Source: Methylotenera sp. (lineage in GTDB: Bacteria; Pseudomonadota; Gammaproteobacteria; Burkholderiales; Methylophilaceae). From it: a stretch of 64,000 bases of DNA. A program made the position numbers and the translations under genes. The notes beneath the pieces are model-generated. The model made no database searches, was not told where the DNA came from, and saw nothing but the letters and a program-made list of their open reading frames with translations. Numbering within the stretch: position 1 is the stretch's first letter; each line of letters begins with the position of its first letter. The DNA is taken from the NCBI RefSeq assembly GCF_029946165.1, contig NZ_JAQSDZ010000018.1, positions 119,813 through 183,812 on the forward strand, given 5' to 3'. Positions 48,676 to 57,643 of the stretch are shown here, one piece after another.

Positions 48676-51579
48676 TTAGTCAATTTTTGCAGCTTCTAAA
48701 TCCTGACCAGCAAACGCCAACTGTGCTTCACTAAAGGTTTGGTAATGTTGCTGCCAGTCAGAAAGTTGATTCACGCGCGTCACTTGTACCGCTGTGACCT
48801 TGAACTCAGGACAGTTCGTTGCCCAATCTGAGTTATCAGTCGTAATTACGTTTGCACCAGACTCTGGATGGTGGAACGTGGTGTAAATCACGCCAGGTTG
48901 CACACGCTCGGTAATTTTTACACGTAATACAGTTTCACCTGCACGGCTAGCGATACCTACCCAATCACCTTCGCTAATGCCGCGTTCTGCTGCATCATGC
49001 GGATGAATTTCCACAATATCTTCGCTGTGCCAAGCCACGTTTTTAGTACGGCGTGTTTGTGCGCCTACGTTGTATTGGGAAAGGATACGACCAGTTGTTA
49101 AAATCAGTGGGAATTTAGGCGTTACTTTTTCAGTGGTCGCCACATATTGCGTCACGAAGAATTTACCTTTACCACGCACAAACTCGTCGATATGCATGGT
49201 TGGCGTACCAGTTGGCATCTCGTCGTTACATGGCCATTGAATGCTGCCCAACTCGTCTAGTTTTTGGAAGCTCACGCCTTTAAATGTTGGGGTTAAGCTT
49301 GCCACTTCATCCATAATTTCAGAGGCATGCTTGTACTCCATAGGATAGCCCAGCGCATTTGAGAACTTAGCCGTCACTTCCCAATCTTCCATACCATTCT
49401 TTGGTGTCATCACGCGGCGCACGGGCGAAATACGGCGCTCTGCATTGGTAAACGTACCGCTCTTTTCTAAGAACGATGCACCTGGGAAGAATACGTGCGC
49501 AAACATTGCAGTCTCATTCAAGAATAAATCTTGCACGATGACGCATTCCATATTCTCTAGCGCATGCGTTACATGTTGTGTATTAGGGTCAGACTGCACA
49601 ATATCTTCACCAACGCAGTAAATCGCTTTAAAGCTGCCTTCTATCGCATTATCTAGCATATTGGGGATACGTAAACCAGGATCATTACTTAGTGGTCGAC
49701 CCCAAGCACCTTCAAATAGCGTACGAGTAGCTTCATCTGACACATGACGATAACCTGGATATTCGTGCGGCATAGAACCCATGTCGCATGAACCTTGCAC
49801 GTTATTTTGACCTCGTAATGGATTAACGCCCACGCCTTCGCGGCCAATGTTAGCGGTTGCCATTGCCAAGTTGGCAATACCCATCACCATGGTAGAACCT
49901 TGGCTATGCTCGGTAACGCCCAAGCCATAATATATAGCTGCATTGCCACCAGTGGCATATAACCTTGCCGCTGCACGTAATTCCTCAGCTGGCACGCCCA
50001 TTGCTAAACCTAATACTTCAGGTGAGTTTTGTGGAAGTGCAACAAAATCGCGCCATTCTACAAATGAATCCCACTCGCAACGCTCTTTTACAAATGCCTC
50101 ATTGACCAAGCCTTCAGTTACAATCACGTGGGCAATAGCAGAAATTAATGCCACGTTAGTACCAGGTTGTAATTTAAGGTGATGGTCTGCTTTAACGTGA
50201 GGAGAATTCACCAAATCAATCGCACGCGGGTCGGCAATAATCAGTTTTGCACCTTCGCGTAAACGACGTTTCATTTGTGAAGCAAACACTGGGTGACCAT
50301 CGGTAGGATTAGCACCAATCACAAAAATTACATCTGACTGCATAACAGAGTCAAAGGTTTGCGTACCAGCTGATTCACCTATTGTTTGTTTTAAACCATA
50401 GCCTGTTGGGCTATGACAAACACGAGCGCAAGTATCAACGTTGTTGACACCGAATACGGCACGTACTAATTTCTGCACGACATAAACTTCTTCATTGGTA
50501 CAGCGTGACGATGTGATTCCGCCCACAGAGGCTTTGCCATACTTCGCTTGAATACGGGTAATTTCACTTGCGGCATAACTAAATGCTTCATCCCAGCTCA
50601 CTTGTTGCCATTCATCGTGAATACTTTTACGTATCATTGGCGTAGTGATGCGGTCTTTATGTGTTGCATAACCCCATGCAAAACGACCTTTTACGCATGA
50701 ATGTCCGTGGTTTGCACCACCATTTTTATTCGGCACCATGCGAATAACTTCTTCGCCTTTCATTTCAGCATCAAATGAACAACCAACGCCGCAATAAGCA
50801 CAGGTTGTTGTTACGCTGTGTTCAGGCACACCGTGATCAATCACCGTTTTTTCAATCAATGTTGCCGTGGGGCAAGCTTGTACACAAGCACCACAAGACA
50901 CACATTCTGAGTTCATAAAATCAGTCACGCCAGCGGCTACTTTTGATTCAAAGCCACGACCTGAGATTGTTAACGCAAACGTACCTTGCGTTTCTTCGCA
51001 AGCGCGTACGCAACGTGAGCAAACGATACATTTACTTGGATCAAAGGTGAAATATGGATTACTTTCATCTTTTGCGGCTTTCAGATGGTTTTCACCTTCG
51101 TAACCATAACGCACTTCACGCAGCCCAACTGCGCCAGCCATATCTTGCAATTCGCAATCACCGTTAGTCGCGCATGTTAAGCAATCTAGCGGATGGTCTG
51201 AAATATACAATTCCATCGTACCGCGACGAATATCTGCCAGTTTTGGCGTTTGCGTGTGTACTTTTAAACCCTCTGCCACAGGCGTGGTACATGAAGCGGG
51301 ATAACCACGACGGCCTTCAATCTCTACCACACACAAACGGCATGAACCAAAAGGCTCTAAGGAATCTGTAGCACAGAGTTTCGGCACGTTAATGCCCGCC
51401 ATAATCGACGCACGCATAATTGACGTGCCTTCTGGCACTGTGATTTCTCTGTCATCAATCATCAACGTTACTTGAACGTCTGAATTACTCGCAGGCGTAC
51501 CATAATCTAATTGATCATCGTAATTAGTGCGGCTATGCTCATGTTGATGATGTGTACTGCTATATTTAATGTCGTCCAT
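48676..51579 (-). CDS. fdsA: NAD-dependent formate dehydrogenase, catalytic alpha subunit
   Basis: Oxidises formate to CO2 at a bis-MGD molybdenum centre and passes electrons through iron-sulfur clusters to FdsB. The ATG at 51579 is preferred to a GTG at 51597 because AGGAGA lies about 7 nt before it; this gives 967 residues. After a His-rich start (HHQHEH near residue 10) come a [2Fe-2S] domain (FGSCRLCVVEIEG), a His/Cys3 cluster, two [4Fe-4S] motifs (CIVCSRCVRACEE and CVSCGACVQACPT), a proximal cluster (CAYCGVGCSF), and the Mo-ligand Cys in ARVCHSPTGYG. Cytosolic, no Tat signal. Likely the main energy-yielding dehydrogenase for formate in a methylotroph. Confidence 0.97.
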   Translation of the reverse strand: MDDIKYSSTHHQHEHSRTNYDDQLDYGTPASNSDVQVTLMIDDREITVPEGTSIMRASIMAGINVPKLCATDSLEPFGSCRLCVVEIEGRRGYPASCTTPVAEGLKVHTQTPKLADIRRGTMELYISDHPLDCLTCATNGDCELQDMAGAVGLREVRYGYEGENHLKAAKDESNPYFTFDPSKCIVCSRCVRACEETQGTFALTISGRGFESKVAAGVTDFMNSECVSCGACVQACPTATLIEKTVIDHGVPEHSVTTTCAYCGVGCSFDAEMKGEEVIRMVPNKNGGANHGHSCVKGRFAWGYATHKDRITTPMIRKSIHDEWQQVSWDEAFSYAASEITRIQAKYGKASVGGITSSRCTNEEVYVVQKLVRAVFGVNNVDTCARVCHSPTGYGLKQTIGESAGTQTFDSVMQSDVIFVIGANPTDGHPVFASQMKRRLREGAKLIIADPRAIDLVNSPHVKADHHLKLQPGTNVALISAIAHVIVTEGLVNEAFVKERCEWDSFVEWRDFVALPQNSPEVLGLAMGVPAEELRAAARLYATGGNAAIYYGLGVTEHSQGSTMVMGIANLAMATANIGREGVGVNPLRGQNNVQGSCDMGSMPHEYPGYRHVSDEATRTLFEGAWGRPLSNDPGLRIPNMLDNAIEGSFKAIYCVGEDIVQSDPNTQHVTHALENMECVIVQDLFLNETAMFAHVFFPGASFLEKSGTFTNAERRISPVRRVMTPKNGMEDWEVTAKFSNALGYPMEYKHASEIMDEVASLTPTFKGVSFQKLDELGSIQWPCNDEMPTGTPTMHIDEFVRGKGKFFVTQYVATTEKVTPKFPLILTTGRILSQYNVGAQTRRTKNVAWHSEDIVEIHPHDAAERGISEGDWVGIASRAGETVLRVKITERVQPGVIYTTFHHPESGANVITTDNSDWATNCPEFKVTAVQVTRVNQLSDWQQHYQTFSEAQLAFAGQDLEAAKID

Positions 51580-51600
51580 GGTTTGTCTCCTGCACACAAC

Positions 51601-53178
51601 TTAAGTTGTGGCGTTAGCCTTAATAGCTTGTCTTGATTCAAAATCTTCTGCAAAGTGGTTCATTGCGCTCAACACTGGATATGGCGTCATGCCGCCCAGT
51701 GCGCATAGCGAACCATTCAACATCGTATCGCTCAGATCGCGCACTAATTTTATGTTTTTAACCGTGTCTGTGCCTGCAATGATTTTATCCATTACTTCGG
51801 CACCACGGACTGCACCTATGCGACAAGGCGTACATTTTCCGCATGACTCAATCGCGCAGAATTCAAATGCGTAACGTGCCATTTTAGCCATATCAACCGT
51901 ATCATCAAATGCGACAATACCGCCATGACCGACCACCGCCCAAATACTGCTAAACGCTTCGTAATCTAAGGGGGTGTCGAATTGGCTTTCTGGTAGAAAT
52001 GCACCTAATGGCCCGCCGACTTGCACGGCGCGAATCGGCTTACCAGTCGCTGAACCACCACCATAATCGTAAAGCAGTTCCCGCAGAGTAATGCCAAAGG
52101 CAAGTTCTACAAGCCCGCCATGTTTTAAATTACCCGCCAACTGAATTGGCAAAGTACCACGTGAGCGACCCATGCCGTAATCTGCGTAAAATTGCGCACC
52201 CATATCTAAAATAATCGGCACAGTCGCCAATGATATGACATTATTCACAACAGTTGGTTTGCCAAACAAACCTTCAATCGCTGGTAGTGGTGGTTTAAAT
52301 CGTACTAGACCACGTTTACCTTCTAAGCTTTCAAGTAATGAAGTTTCTTCACCACACACATACGCACCAGCTGCGCGACGAACTTCTAAGTTAAAAGTAT
52401 GTGTTGAACCACAAATATTTTCGCCTAGATAACCAGCAGCCTCTGCCTTAGCAATCGCTTCATTCAAAGCTTTAAGCGCATGTGGGTACTCACTACGCAG
52501 ATAAATGTAACCTTGTGTTGCACCTACGGCAATACCCGCAATCGTCATGCCTTCAATCAGCACAAACGGGTCATCTTCCATAATCATACGGTCTGAGAAA
52601 GTACCTGAGTCGCCCTCATCAGCATTGCAAACAATGTATTTTTGATCTGATTTGCAGCCTAAAACGGTATTCCATTTAATGCCCGTTGGGAAAGCCGCAC
52701 CACCGCGACCACGCAGGCCTGAATCTGTGACTGCTTTAACAATTTCAGCGCCTGATAGCGTAAGCGCTTTCTTAAGACCTTTATAGCCATCGTGCGCAAT
52801 GTAATCATCTAAAGAAACTGGGTCGGTAATGCCCACGCGCGCAAATGTTAAGCGCTGTTGTTTTTTTAACCAATCAATCTCTTCGGTTAAACCTAAGCTT
52901 AAAGGGTGAGTCTTTGCATTTAACGATAGAGCGTTTAAAAAATCCGCATCAAATAATGAAGAGACGTCATTGACCTTAACGGGGCCATAAGCAACTCGAC
53001 CTTGGTCTGTGGCTACTTCTACCATTGTTTCTAGCCAATAAAGTCCACGAGAGCCATTACGGATAATTGTTATTTCTAAACCGCGTTTGTTTGCTTCCAG
53101 CGCTATTGCAGCAGCAACCTTTTCAGCGCCCATTGAAAGTGCGCTTGAGTCGCGGGGAATATATACTTTTGTTGTCAT
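51601..53178 (-). CDS. fdsB: NAD-dependent formate dehydrogenase, beta (FMN/NAD) subunit
   Basis: Diaphorase subunit related to NuoF: accepts electrons from FdsA and reduces NAD+. The ATG at 53178 has AAGG 7 nt upstream and starts 2 bp after fdsG, so it is preferred to 53199; this gives 525 residues. A thioredoxin-like N-terminal segment leads to the NAD/FMN domain (GLRGRGGAAFPTGIKW, VCNADEGDSGTFSDR, GAYVCGEETSLLES) and the [4Fe-4S] motif ESCGKCTPCRIG near the C-terminus. Confidence 0.97.
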   Translation of the reverse strand: MTTKVYIPRDSSALSMGAEKVAAAIALEANKRGLEITIIRNGSRGLYWLETMVEVATDQGRVAYGPVKVNDVSSLFDADFLNALSLNAKTHPLSLGLTEEIDWLKKQQRLTFARVGITDPVSLDDYIAHDGYKGLKKALTLSGAEIVKAVTDSGLRGRGGAAFPTGIKWNTVLGCKSDQKYIVCNADEGDSGTFSDRMIMEDDPFVLIEGMTIAGIAVGATQGYIYLRSEYPHALKALNEAIAKAEAAGYLGENICGSTHTFNLEVRRAAGAYVCGEETSLLESLEGKRGLVRFKPPLPAIEGLFGKPTVVNNVISLATVPIILDMGAQFYADYGMGRSRGTLPIQLAGNLKHGGLVELAFGITLRELLYDYGGGSATGKPIRAVQVGGPLGAFLPESQFDTPLDYEAFSSIWAVVGHGGIVAFDDTVDMAKMARYAFEFCAIESCGKCTPCRIGAVRGAEVMDKIIAGTDTVKNIKLVRDLSDTMLNGSLCALGGMTPYPVLSAMNHFAEDFESRQAIKANATT

Positions 53179-53179
53179 T

Positions 53180-53659
53180 TTAAGCCTTTGCCTCTGCAAT
53201 CAATGCATCTAAATCTTCAGCAGAAACACGCCCATATACTTCCTCATCCATCATGACATTCGGCGAAAGCGCGCAATTACCAAGGCAATATACCGCTTCG
53301 AGCGTAATCGCATCATCAGAAGTCGTTTGGTGATAATCCACATTCAAACACTTTTTAGCATGCGCTTCCAATGCTTCAGAACCCATCGCTTGGCAAGATT
53401 CGGCACGGCAAATTTGCATCACATGACGTCCTGGCTTGTGCGTACGAAAGTGATGATAAAAAGTCACCACACCATGTACCTCAGCCACCGATAGACTCAG
53501 CGCCCTACCAATCTGAGAATAAGAAGATTCGGGCACATAGCCAATATCATCCTGAATGGCATGTAGCAATGGCATGAGTGCACCAGGCAGGTGTTGATGT
53601 TGACTAATTAATGCATCTATTTTGACATCTAAATCTTGTTTTGTTTCTAAATCTTGCAA
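53180..53659 (-). CDS. fdsG: NAD-dependent formate dehydrogenase, gamma subunit
   Basis: NuoE-like subunit carrying one [2Fe-2S] cluster, first gene of the fds operon. The 159-residue protein has the four cluster ligands Cys84, Cys89, Cys125 and Cys129 (CRAESC and CLGNC). The start is TTG at 53659, supported by GGAGAG about 6 nt upstream and the lack of a nearby ATG. Only 85 bp separate it from divergent moaA. Confidence 0.95.
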   Translation of the reverse strand: MQDLETKQDLDVKIDALISQHQHLPGALMPLLHAIQDDIGYVPESSYSQIGRALSLSVAEVHGVVTFYHHFRTHKPGRHVMQICRAESCQAMGSEALEAHAKKCLNVDYHQTTSDDAITLEAVYCLGNCALSPNVMMDEEVYGRVSAEDLDALIAEAKA

Positions 53660-53683
53660 CTTATTCTCTCCAAAACATCTAAC

Positions 53684-53711
53684 ATTATATTCATATACGC
53701 ATTAGTATAAT
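53684..53711. promoter_or_regulatory. Back-to-back -10 boxes of fdsG and moaA
   Basis: Minus-strand TATAAT at 53689-53684 lies 25 nt before the fdsG TTG. Plus-strand TATAAT at 53706-53711 lies 33 nt before the moaA ATG. Each box falls where the other promoter's -35 would be, so the two promoters overlap and polymerase could occupy only one at a time. Both -35 regions are poor, which suggests an activator. Inference from sequence only. Confidence 0.4.
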
Positions 53712-53744
53712 ACACTTGTTAAATCGTTACCAATTCGACAAGCA

Positions 53745-54782
53745 ATGGCTAAAAAAGTGCTTAATTCTTCAAAAATGCTTACTCAACAACCGCAAAAAAA
53801 ACTGATAGACCAATTTGGTCGCACGGTAGATTACATTCGCCTATCTATTACAGACCGCTGCGATTTTCGTTGCGTGTATTGTATGTCAGAAGACATGATA
53901 TTTTTACCGCGCGAGGAAGTATTAAGTCTTGAGGAGTGTGCGCGACTCGTTAAAATATTTGTAGATTTAGGCGTAAGCAAAGTGCGTATTACAGGCGGCG
54001 AACCCTTGGTCCGTAAAAATGCATTATGGCTTTTTGAACAAGTCGGCAAACTTAAAGGACTCAATGAGTTAGTACTTACTACCAATGGCAGCCAGCTAGA
54101 GAAGCAAGCACAAGATCTAAAAAATGCAGGCGTGAAACGCATTAACATTAGCGTAGACAGCCTTAATTCCGAGCGCTTTAAGAAAATTACGCGCACTGGC
54201 GAACTTGATAAAGTGTTGCGCGGTATACAAGCAGCCAAACAAGCGGGCTTCGAGAATATCAAATTAAACACGGTACTCATGCGCGGCGTAAATGATGACG
54301 AAGCATTGTCATTAGTCAAATTTGCTATCGATGAAGCAATCGATATTTCATTCATTGAAGAAATGCCTTTAGGCGAAGTAGACCACACAAGAGAGTCAAC
54401 ATTTTGCAGTAACGAAGATACACTTAAAATACTCCAAAGTGAGTACCCACTTATCGCTAGTACTGAAACAACTGGCGGTCCCGCTCGTTATTGGCGAGTA
54501 GCGAATACTAATACCAAAATTGGATTTATTTCACCGCATAGTCATAACTTTTGCGAAAGCTGTAACCGCGTACGCATTACCTGCAAAGGCGAACTTTACT
54601 TATGTTTAGGCCAAGAAGATAAAGTTGATTTGATGCCGCTTTTACGTGCAAACCCTAATGATGACCAAGCGATTATTGATGCTATTCTAGCCAGCATGAC
54701 AATCAAACCCAAAGGTCATGACTTTGATTTACGTCGTGCAGAGCCTGCGGTGATTCGGTTTATGTCGCACACGGGCGGTTAA
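53745..54782 (+). CDS. moaA: GTP 3',8-cyclase MoaA
   Basis: Radical SAM enzyme that converts GTP to 3',8-cyclo-GTP, first step of molybdenum cofactor synthesis. The 345-residue protein has the radical SAM cluster Cys39-x3-Cys43-x2-Cys46 (CDFRCVYC), the GGEPLVRKN motif, and the second cluster CESCNRVRITCKGELYLC in the C-terminal region. It ends in the conserved Gly-Gly (HTGG). No strong ribosome site is visible. It heads moaA-mobA-moeA, serving the adjacent Fds enzyme. Confidence 0.97.
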   Translation: MAKKVLNSSKMLTQQPQKKLIDQFGRTVDYIRLSITDRCDFRCVYCMSEDMIFLPREEVLSLEECARLVKIFVDLGVSKVRITGGEPLVRKNALWLFEQVGKLKGLNELVLTTNGSQLEKQAQDLKNAGVKRINISVDSLNSERFKKITRTGELDKVLRGIQAAKQAGFENIKLNTVLMRGVNDDEALSLVKFAIDEAIDISFIEEMPLGEVDHTRESTFCSNEDTLKILQSEYPLIASTETTGGPARYWRVANTNTKIGFISPHSHNFCESCNRVRITCKGELYLCLGQEDKVDLMPLLRANPNDDQAIIDAILASMTIKPKGHDFDLRRAEPAVIRFMSHTGG

Positions 54783-54808
54783 TACTTCAACCTTTAAATA
54801 ATTCACTC

Positions 54809-55390
54809 ATGTCCATTTCAGCAATTATCCTCTCAGGCGGCCGCGCTACCCGTATGAATGGGGTAGATAAAGGCTTAGTCCCTTTACAACAGAAACCTTT
54901 GATTCAGCATGTGATTAACCGCTTAACACCCCAAGTGGATGAAATACTCATCAATGCTAATCGAGAGCTTCCTTCCTACCAAGCTTTTGGCTACTCCGTA
55001 CTGCAAGATGAAGTAGAAGACTTTCTAGGGCCTCTTGCTGGATTCAGTTTGGGCTTGCAGCACGCCAAATATGACTATTTACTAACCGTACCATGTGATT
55101 CACCTTTATTACCGCTGGACTTAGCCCAACGCCTAATGGCAGCTCTAATTGAAAATAAGGCAGAGATTGCCGTAGCCACTAGTGACGGTAACTCTCATCC
55201 TGTATTTAGTTTGTGTAAAAAAACTGTGCTGCCTTCTCTTACCGAATATCTACAGCAAGGTGAGCGCCGTGTGAGCGCGTGGCAAAAAAGCCAGCAATAC
55301 ATTGAAGTAGATTTTAGTGATTGCAACGAAGCTTTTACAAACTTAAATACGTTTGAAGATTTAGCAGCATTAGAACTAAAGTTAACTTAA
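54809..55390 (+). CDS. mobA: Molybdenum cofactor guanylyltransferase
   Basis: Attaches GMP to molybdopterin to make the MGD form used by DMSO-reductase-family enzymes such as FdsA. The 193-residue protein starts with the nucleotide-binding IILSGGRATRMNGVDKG and has FLGPLAGFSLGLQ and VPCDSPLLPLDLA. It follows moaA by 26 bp. Confidence 0.95.
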   Translation: MSISAIILSGGRATRMNGVDKGLVPLQQKPLIQHVINRLTPQVDEILINANRELPSYQAFGYSVLQDEVEDFLGPLAGFSLGLQHAKYDYLLTVPCDSPLLPLDLAQRLMAALIENKAEIAVATSDGNSHPVFSLCKKTVLPSLTEYLQQGERRVSAWQKSQQYIEVDFSDCNEAFTNLNTFEDLAALELKLT

Positions 55391-55435
55391 AACAACTAAC
55401 TATTAACATAAAAATATAAAAAATGAGCTTTAAAA

Positions 55436-56725
55436 ATGACAGTCACTTCACTATCTGAAATCATTTCCAACCCCAGCTGCATGGATGACTATGATCCAAA
55501 CTCCATGCCAGTAGCTAAAGCGCGGCAGTTCATCAAACAGTTTTTAACCCCAATCACCACGACTGAGGTTTTACCGATTCGCGAAAGTTTAGGCCGTGTA
55601 ATCGCAGCAGATATATTATCGCCTGCCAATGTACCAAATTACGACAATTCAGCAATGGATGGTTACGCGTTCAATTCTGCAGACATTAACAAGTCAACCG
55701 AACTAAAAGTAATCGGGTCAGCCTTTGCTGGCAAAGCATTTGTAGGCGGCATTCAAGCTGGAGAATGTGTACGTATTATGACTGGCGGCATGATGCCTAA
55801 AGGCGCAGATACCGTTATCGTGCAGGAACGGGTAACTGTGAACGGCGACTTAATTCAATTTTCCGAAGCGCCAAAACCTAAAGCGAACGTGCGCTACGCA
55901 GGGGAGGATTTGCAATTAGGCAAAACCGTATTGCCTGTTGGTCACATGATACGTGCGGCTGATTTAGGTTTAATCGCCTCGCTTGGTATTGGCGAAGTGA
56001 GTGTATATCGTAAGCTAAAAGTGGCTTTTTTCTCTACAGGCGATGAGTTAGCCAGTATTGGTAAGCCCTTGCAAGAAGGTCAAGTCTACGACAGCAACCG
56101 TTATACACTTTACGGCATGCTAAGCCGTCTTGGCGCAGAGATTATCGATATGGGCGCAATTGCTGATGACCCCGAACTGCTTGAAAAAACTTTGCTTAAC
56201 GCTGCCATGCAAGTCGATGTGGTCATAACGAGTGGTGGTGTTTCTGTAGGTGAGGCGGACTATATGAAGCAGTTACTAGCTAAACATGGTGAAGTCATGT
56301 TTTGGAAGGTTGCGATGAAGCCAGGACGCCCTCTAGCTTATGGAAAAATTCAATCAAGTAAAGACAAGCATGCAAATTATTTCGGCTTACCAGGCAACCC
56401 AGTAGCGGTGATGGTTACGTTTTATCAATTTGTTCGCGAGGCCTTGCTGATATTAATGGGACAAATTAACCCAACACCACTACCGACATTCAATGTAATC
56501 TGCACCGAAAATATTAAAAAACAAACTGGACGTACGGAATTTCAGCGCGGCATATTATTTGCTGATAGCGATGGATTATGGAAAGTTAAACCGTCTGGCG
56601 CTCAAGGTTCGGCCATTTTAAGCTCAATGTCATTAGCCAACTGTTTTATTGTTCTCGACGAGTCAATTGGTAACTTAGATGCAGGCACTTTAGTAAAAGT
56701 GCAAGTCATGGATGGGCTGATTTAA
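55436..56725 (+). CDS. moeA: Molybdopterin molybdenumtransferase
   Basis: Inserts molybdate into adenylylated molybdopterin. The 429-residue protein carries the family landmarks VPNYDNSAMDGYA, RIMTGGMMPKGADTVI, FFSTGDEL, YDSNRYTLYGML, TSGGVSVGEADYMK and FGLPGNPVAVMVTF. It is the third gene of the cofactor cluster, 45 bp after mobA. Confidence 0.97.
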   Translation: MTVTSLSEIISNPSCMDDYDPNSMPVAKARQFIKQFLTPITTTEVLPIRESLGRVIAADILSPANVPNYDNSAMDGYAFNSADINKSTELKVIGSAFAGKAFVGGIQAGECVRIMTGGMMPKGADTVIVQERVTVNGDLIQFSEAPKPKANVRYAGEDLQLGKTVLPVGHMIRAADLGLIASLGIGEVSVYRKLKVAFFSTGDELASIGKPLQEGQVYDSNRYTLYGMLSRLGAEIIDMGAIADDPELLEKTLLNAAMQVDVVITSGGVSVGEADYMKQLLAKHGEVMFWKVAMKPGRPLAYGKIQSSKDKHANYFGLPGNPVAVMVTFYQFVREALLILMGQINPTPLPTFNVICTENIKKQTGRTEFQRGILFADSDGLWKVKPSGAQGSAILSSMSLANCFIVLDESIGNLDAGTLVKVQVMDGLI

Positions 56726-56826
56726 TTGCTTTTCAAATTCCTAGCCCGCTTGTTGTATAATTTTCAGTTAATTTAAAATCCTTTAGCGATTCTAGATTAT
56801 CATCTTATTAACTATTTGGAATATTT

Positions 56827-57612
56827 TTGTCTTTGAACATCGTAATCAATCATTCCAATCACAGTCAATCTGGTGCAATCAATCCTAATAGCAATACGCT
56901 TATATGGGCGATTTTCAGCTCGATTTTATTGCATGTTTTGCTTGCATTTATTATTCCCAATATTGAGTTCGATGCGGTTAAAAAACCAGTTGTGTTAACT
57001 GTTGAGTTAACTAAAAAATCTGAACCAGCCCCCGTTGCAATACCCGAGCCTGCAAAAGCTGAGCCTGAACCAATTAAACCAAAAATAGAGCCTAAGCCTG
57101 AGCCAAAACCAATCACAAAACCTTTACCTACACCGTCCGTGGTAAAAAATGAACCCTCGCCTATAACGCCACCTCCACCGTCAACTGCGCCCCCTCAAAC
57201 AGAAATTATTGCAGCCACACCTAAAGTAGACTCAGCTCCATCCCCCATGCCACCTGTACCTGTGGTAATACCTGAGCCGCCAAAAACCCCTGCACCAAGC
57301 CAAGATGAAGTTAATGATGCAAATGCTAGGTATGGCAGTACTTTATGGGGGGCAATTAGCAAATACAAGCAATACCCTCGCATTGCGCAAATACGCGGTT
57401 GGGAGGGTGAAGCTATTGTCGAGTTACTTCTTGATGGCAATGGAAAACTAAAATCAAAAAAAATCATTCAATCAAGCGGTTTTGAGAGTTTAGATAAACA
57501 AGCTTTAGAAATGGTTGAAAAAGCCGCCCCATTCCCTGCTCCACCAGAAGCCCTTCGCGGCAGTAACTTCAGCATTAAAGTGCCTATCCCATTTAAACTT
57601 CAAGAACAGTAG
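56827..57612 (+). CDS. TonB-family energy transducer
   Basis: A 261-residue protein with TonB architecture: a short cytoplasmic start, one membrane anchor (about residues 24-44), a long Pro/Lys/Glu-rich periplasmic spacer (about 58-165, PEPAKAEPEPIKPK type), and a C-terminal TonB domain (GWEGEAIVELLLDGNG, SSGFESLDKQALEMV, FSIKVPIPFKL). It should link inner-membrane proton motive force to outer-membrane transport, but no exbB/exbD or receptor gene is adjacent. The start is TTG at 56827, with TTGGAA about 7 nt upstream. The histidine kinase gene starts 31 bp later. Confidence 0.85.
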   Translation: MSLNIVINHSNHSQSGAINPNSNTLIWAIFSSILLHVLLAFIIPNIEFDAVKKPVVLTVELTKKSEPAPVAIPEPAKAEPEPIKPKIEPKPEPKPITKPLPTPSVVKNEPSPITPPPPSTAPPQTEIIAATPKVDSAPSPMPPVPVVIPEPPKTPAPSQDEVNDANARYGSTLWGAISKYKQYPRIAQIRGWEGEAIVELLLDGNGKLKSKKIIQSSGFESLDKQALEMVEKAAPFPAPPEALRGSNFSIKVPIPFKLQEQ

Positions 57613-57643
57613 TTTTCAAGGCATACCACATTCACTTTCTAGC

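Noticed and set aside
53831..54388. 185-codon minus-strand frame opposite moaA
   Set aside because: Antisense shadow of the radical SAM enzyme, Ser/Leu-rich, no ribosome site.
47520..56725. Formate dehydrogenase and cofactor genes as a transferred island
   Set aside because: Codon and base use match the surroundings, no flanking tRNA, repeats or integrase; looks native to the chromosome.
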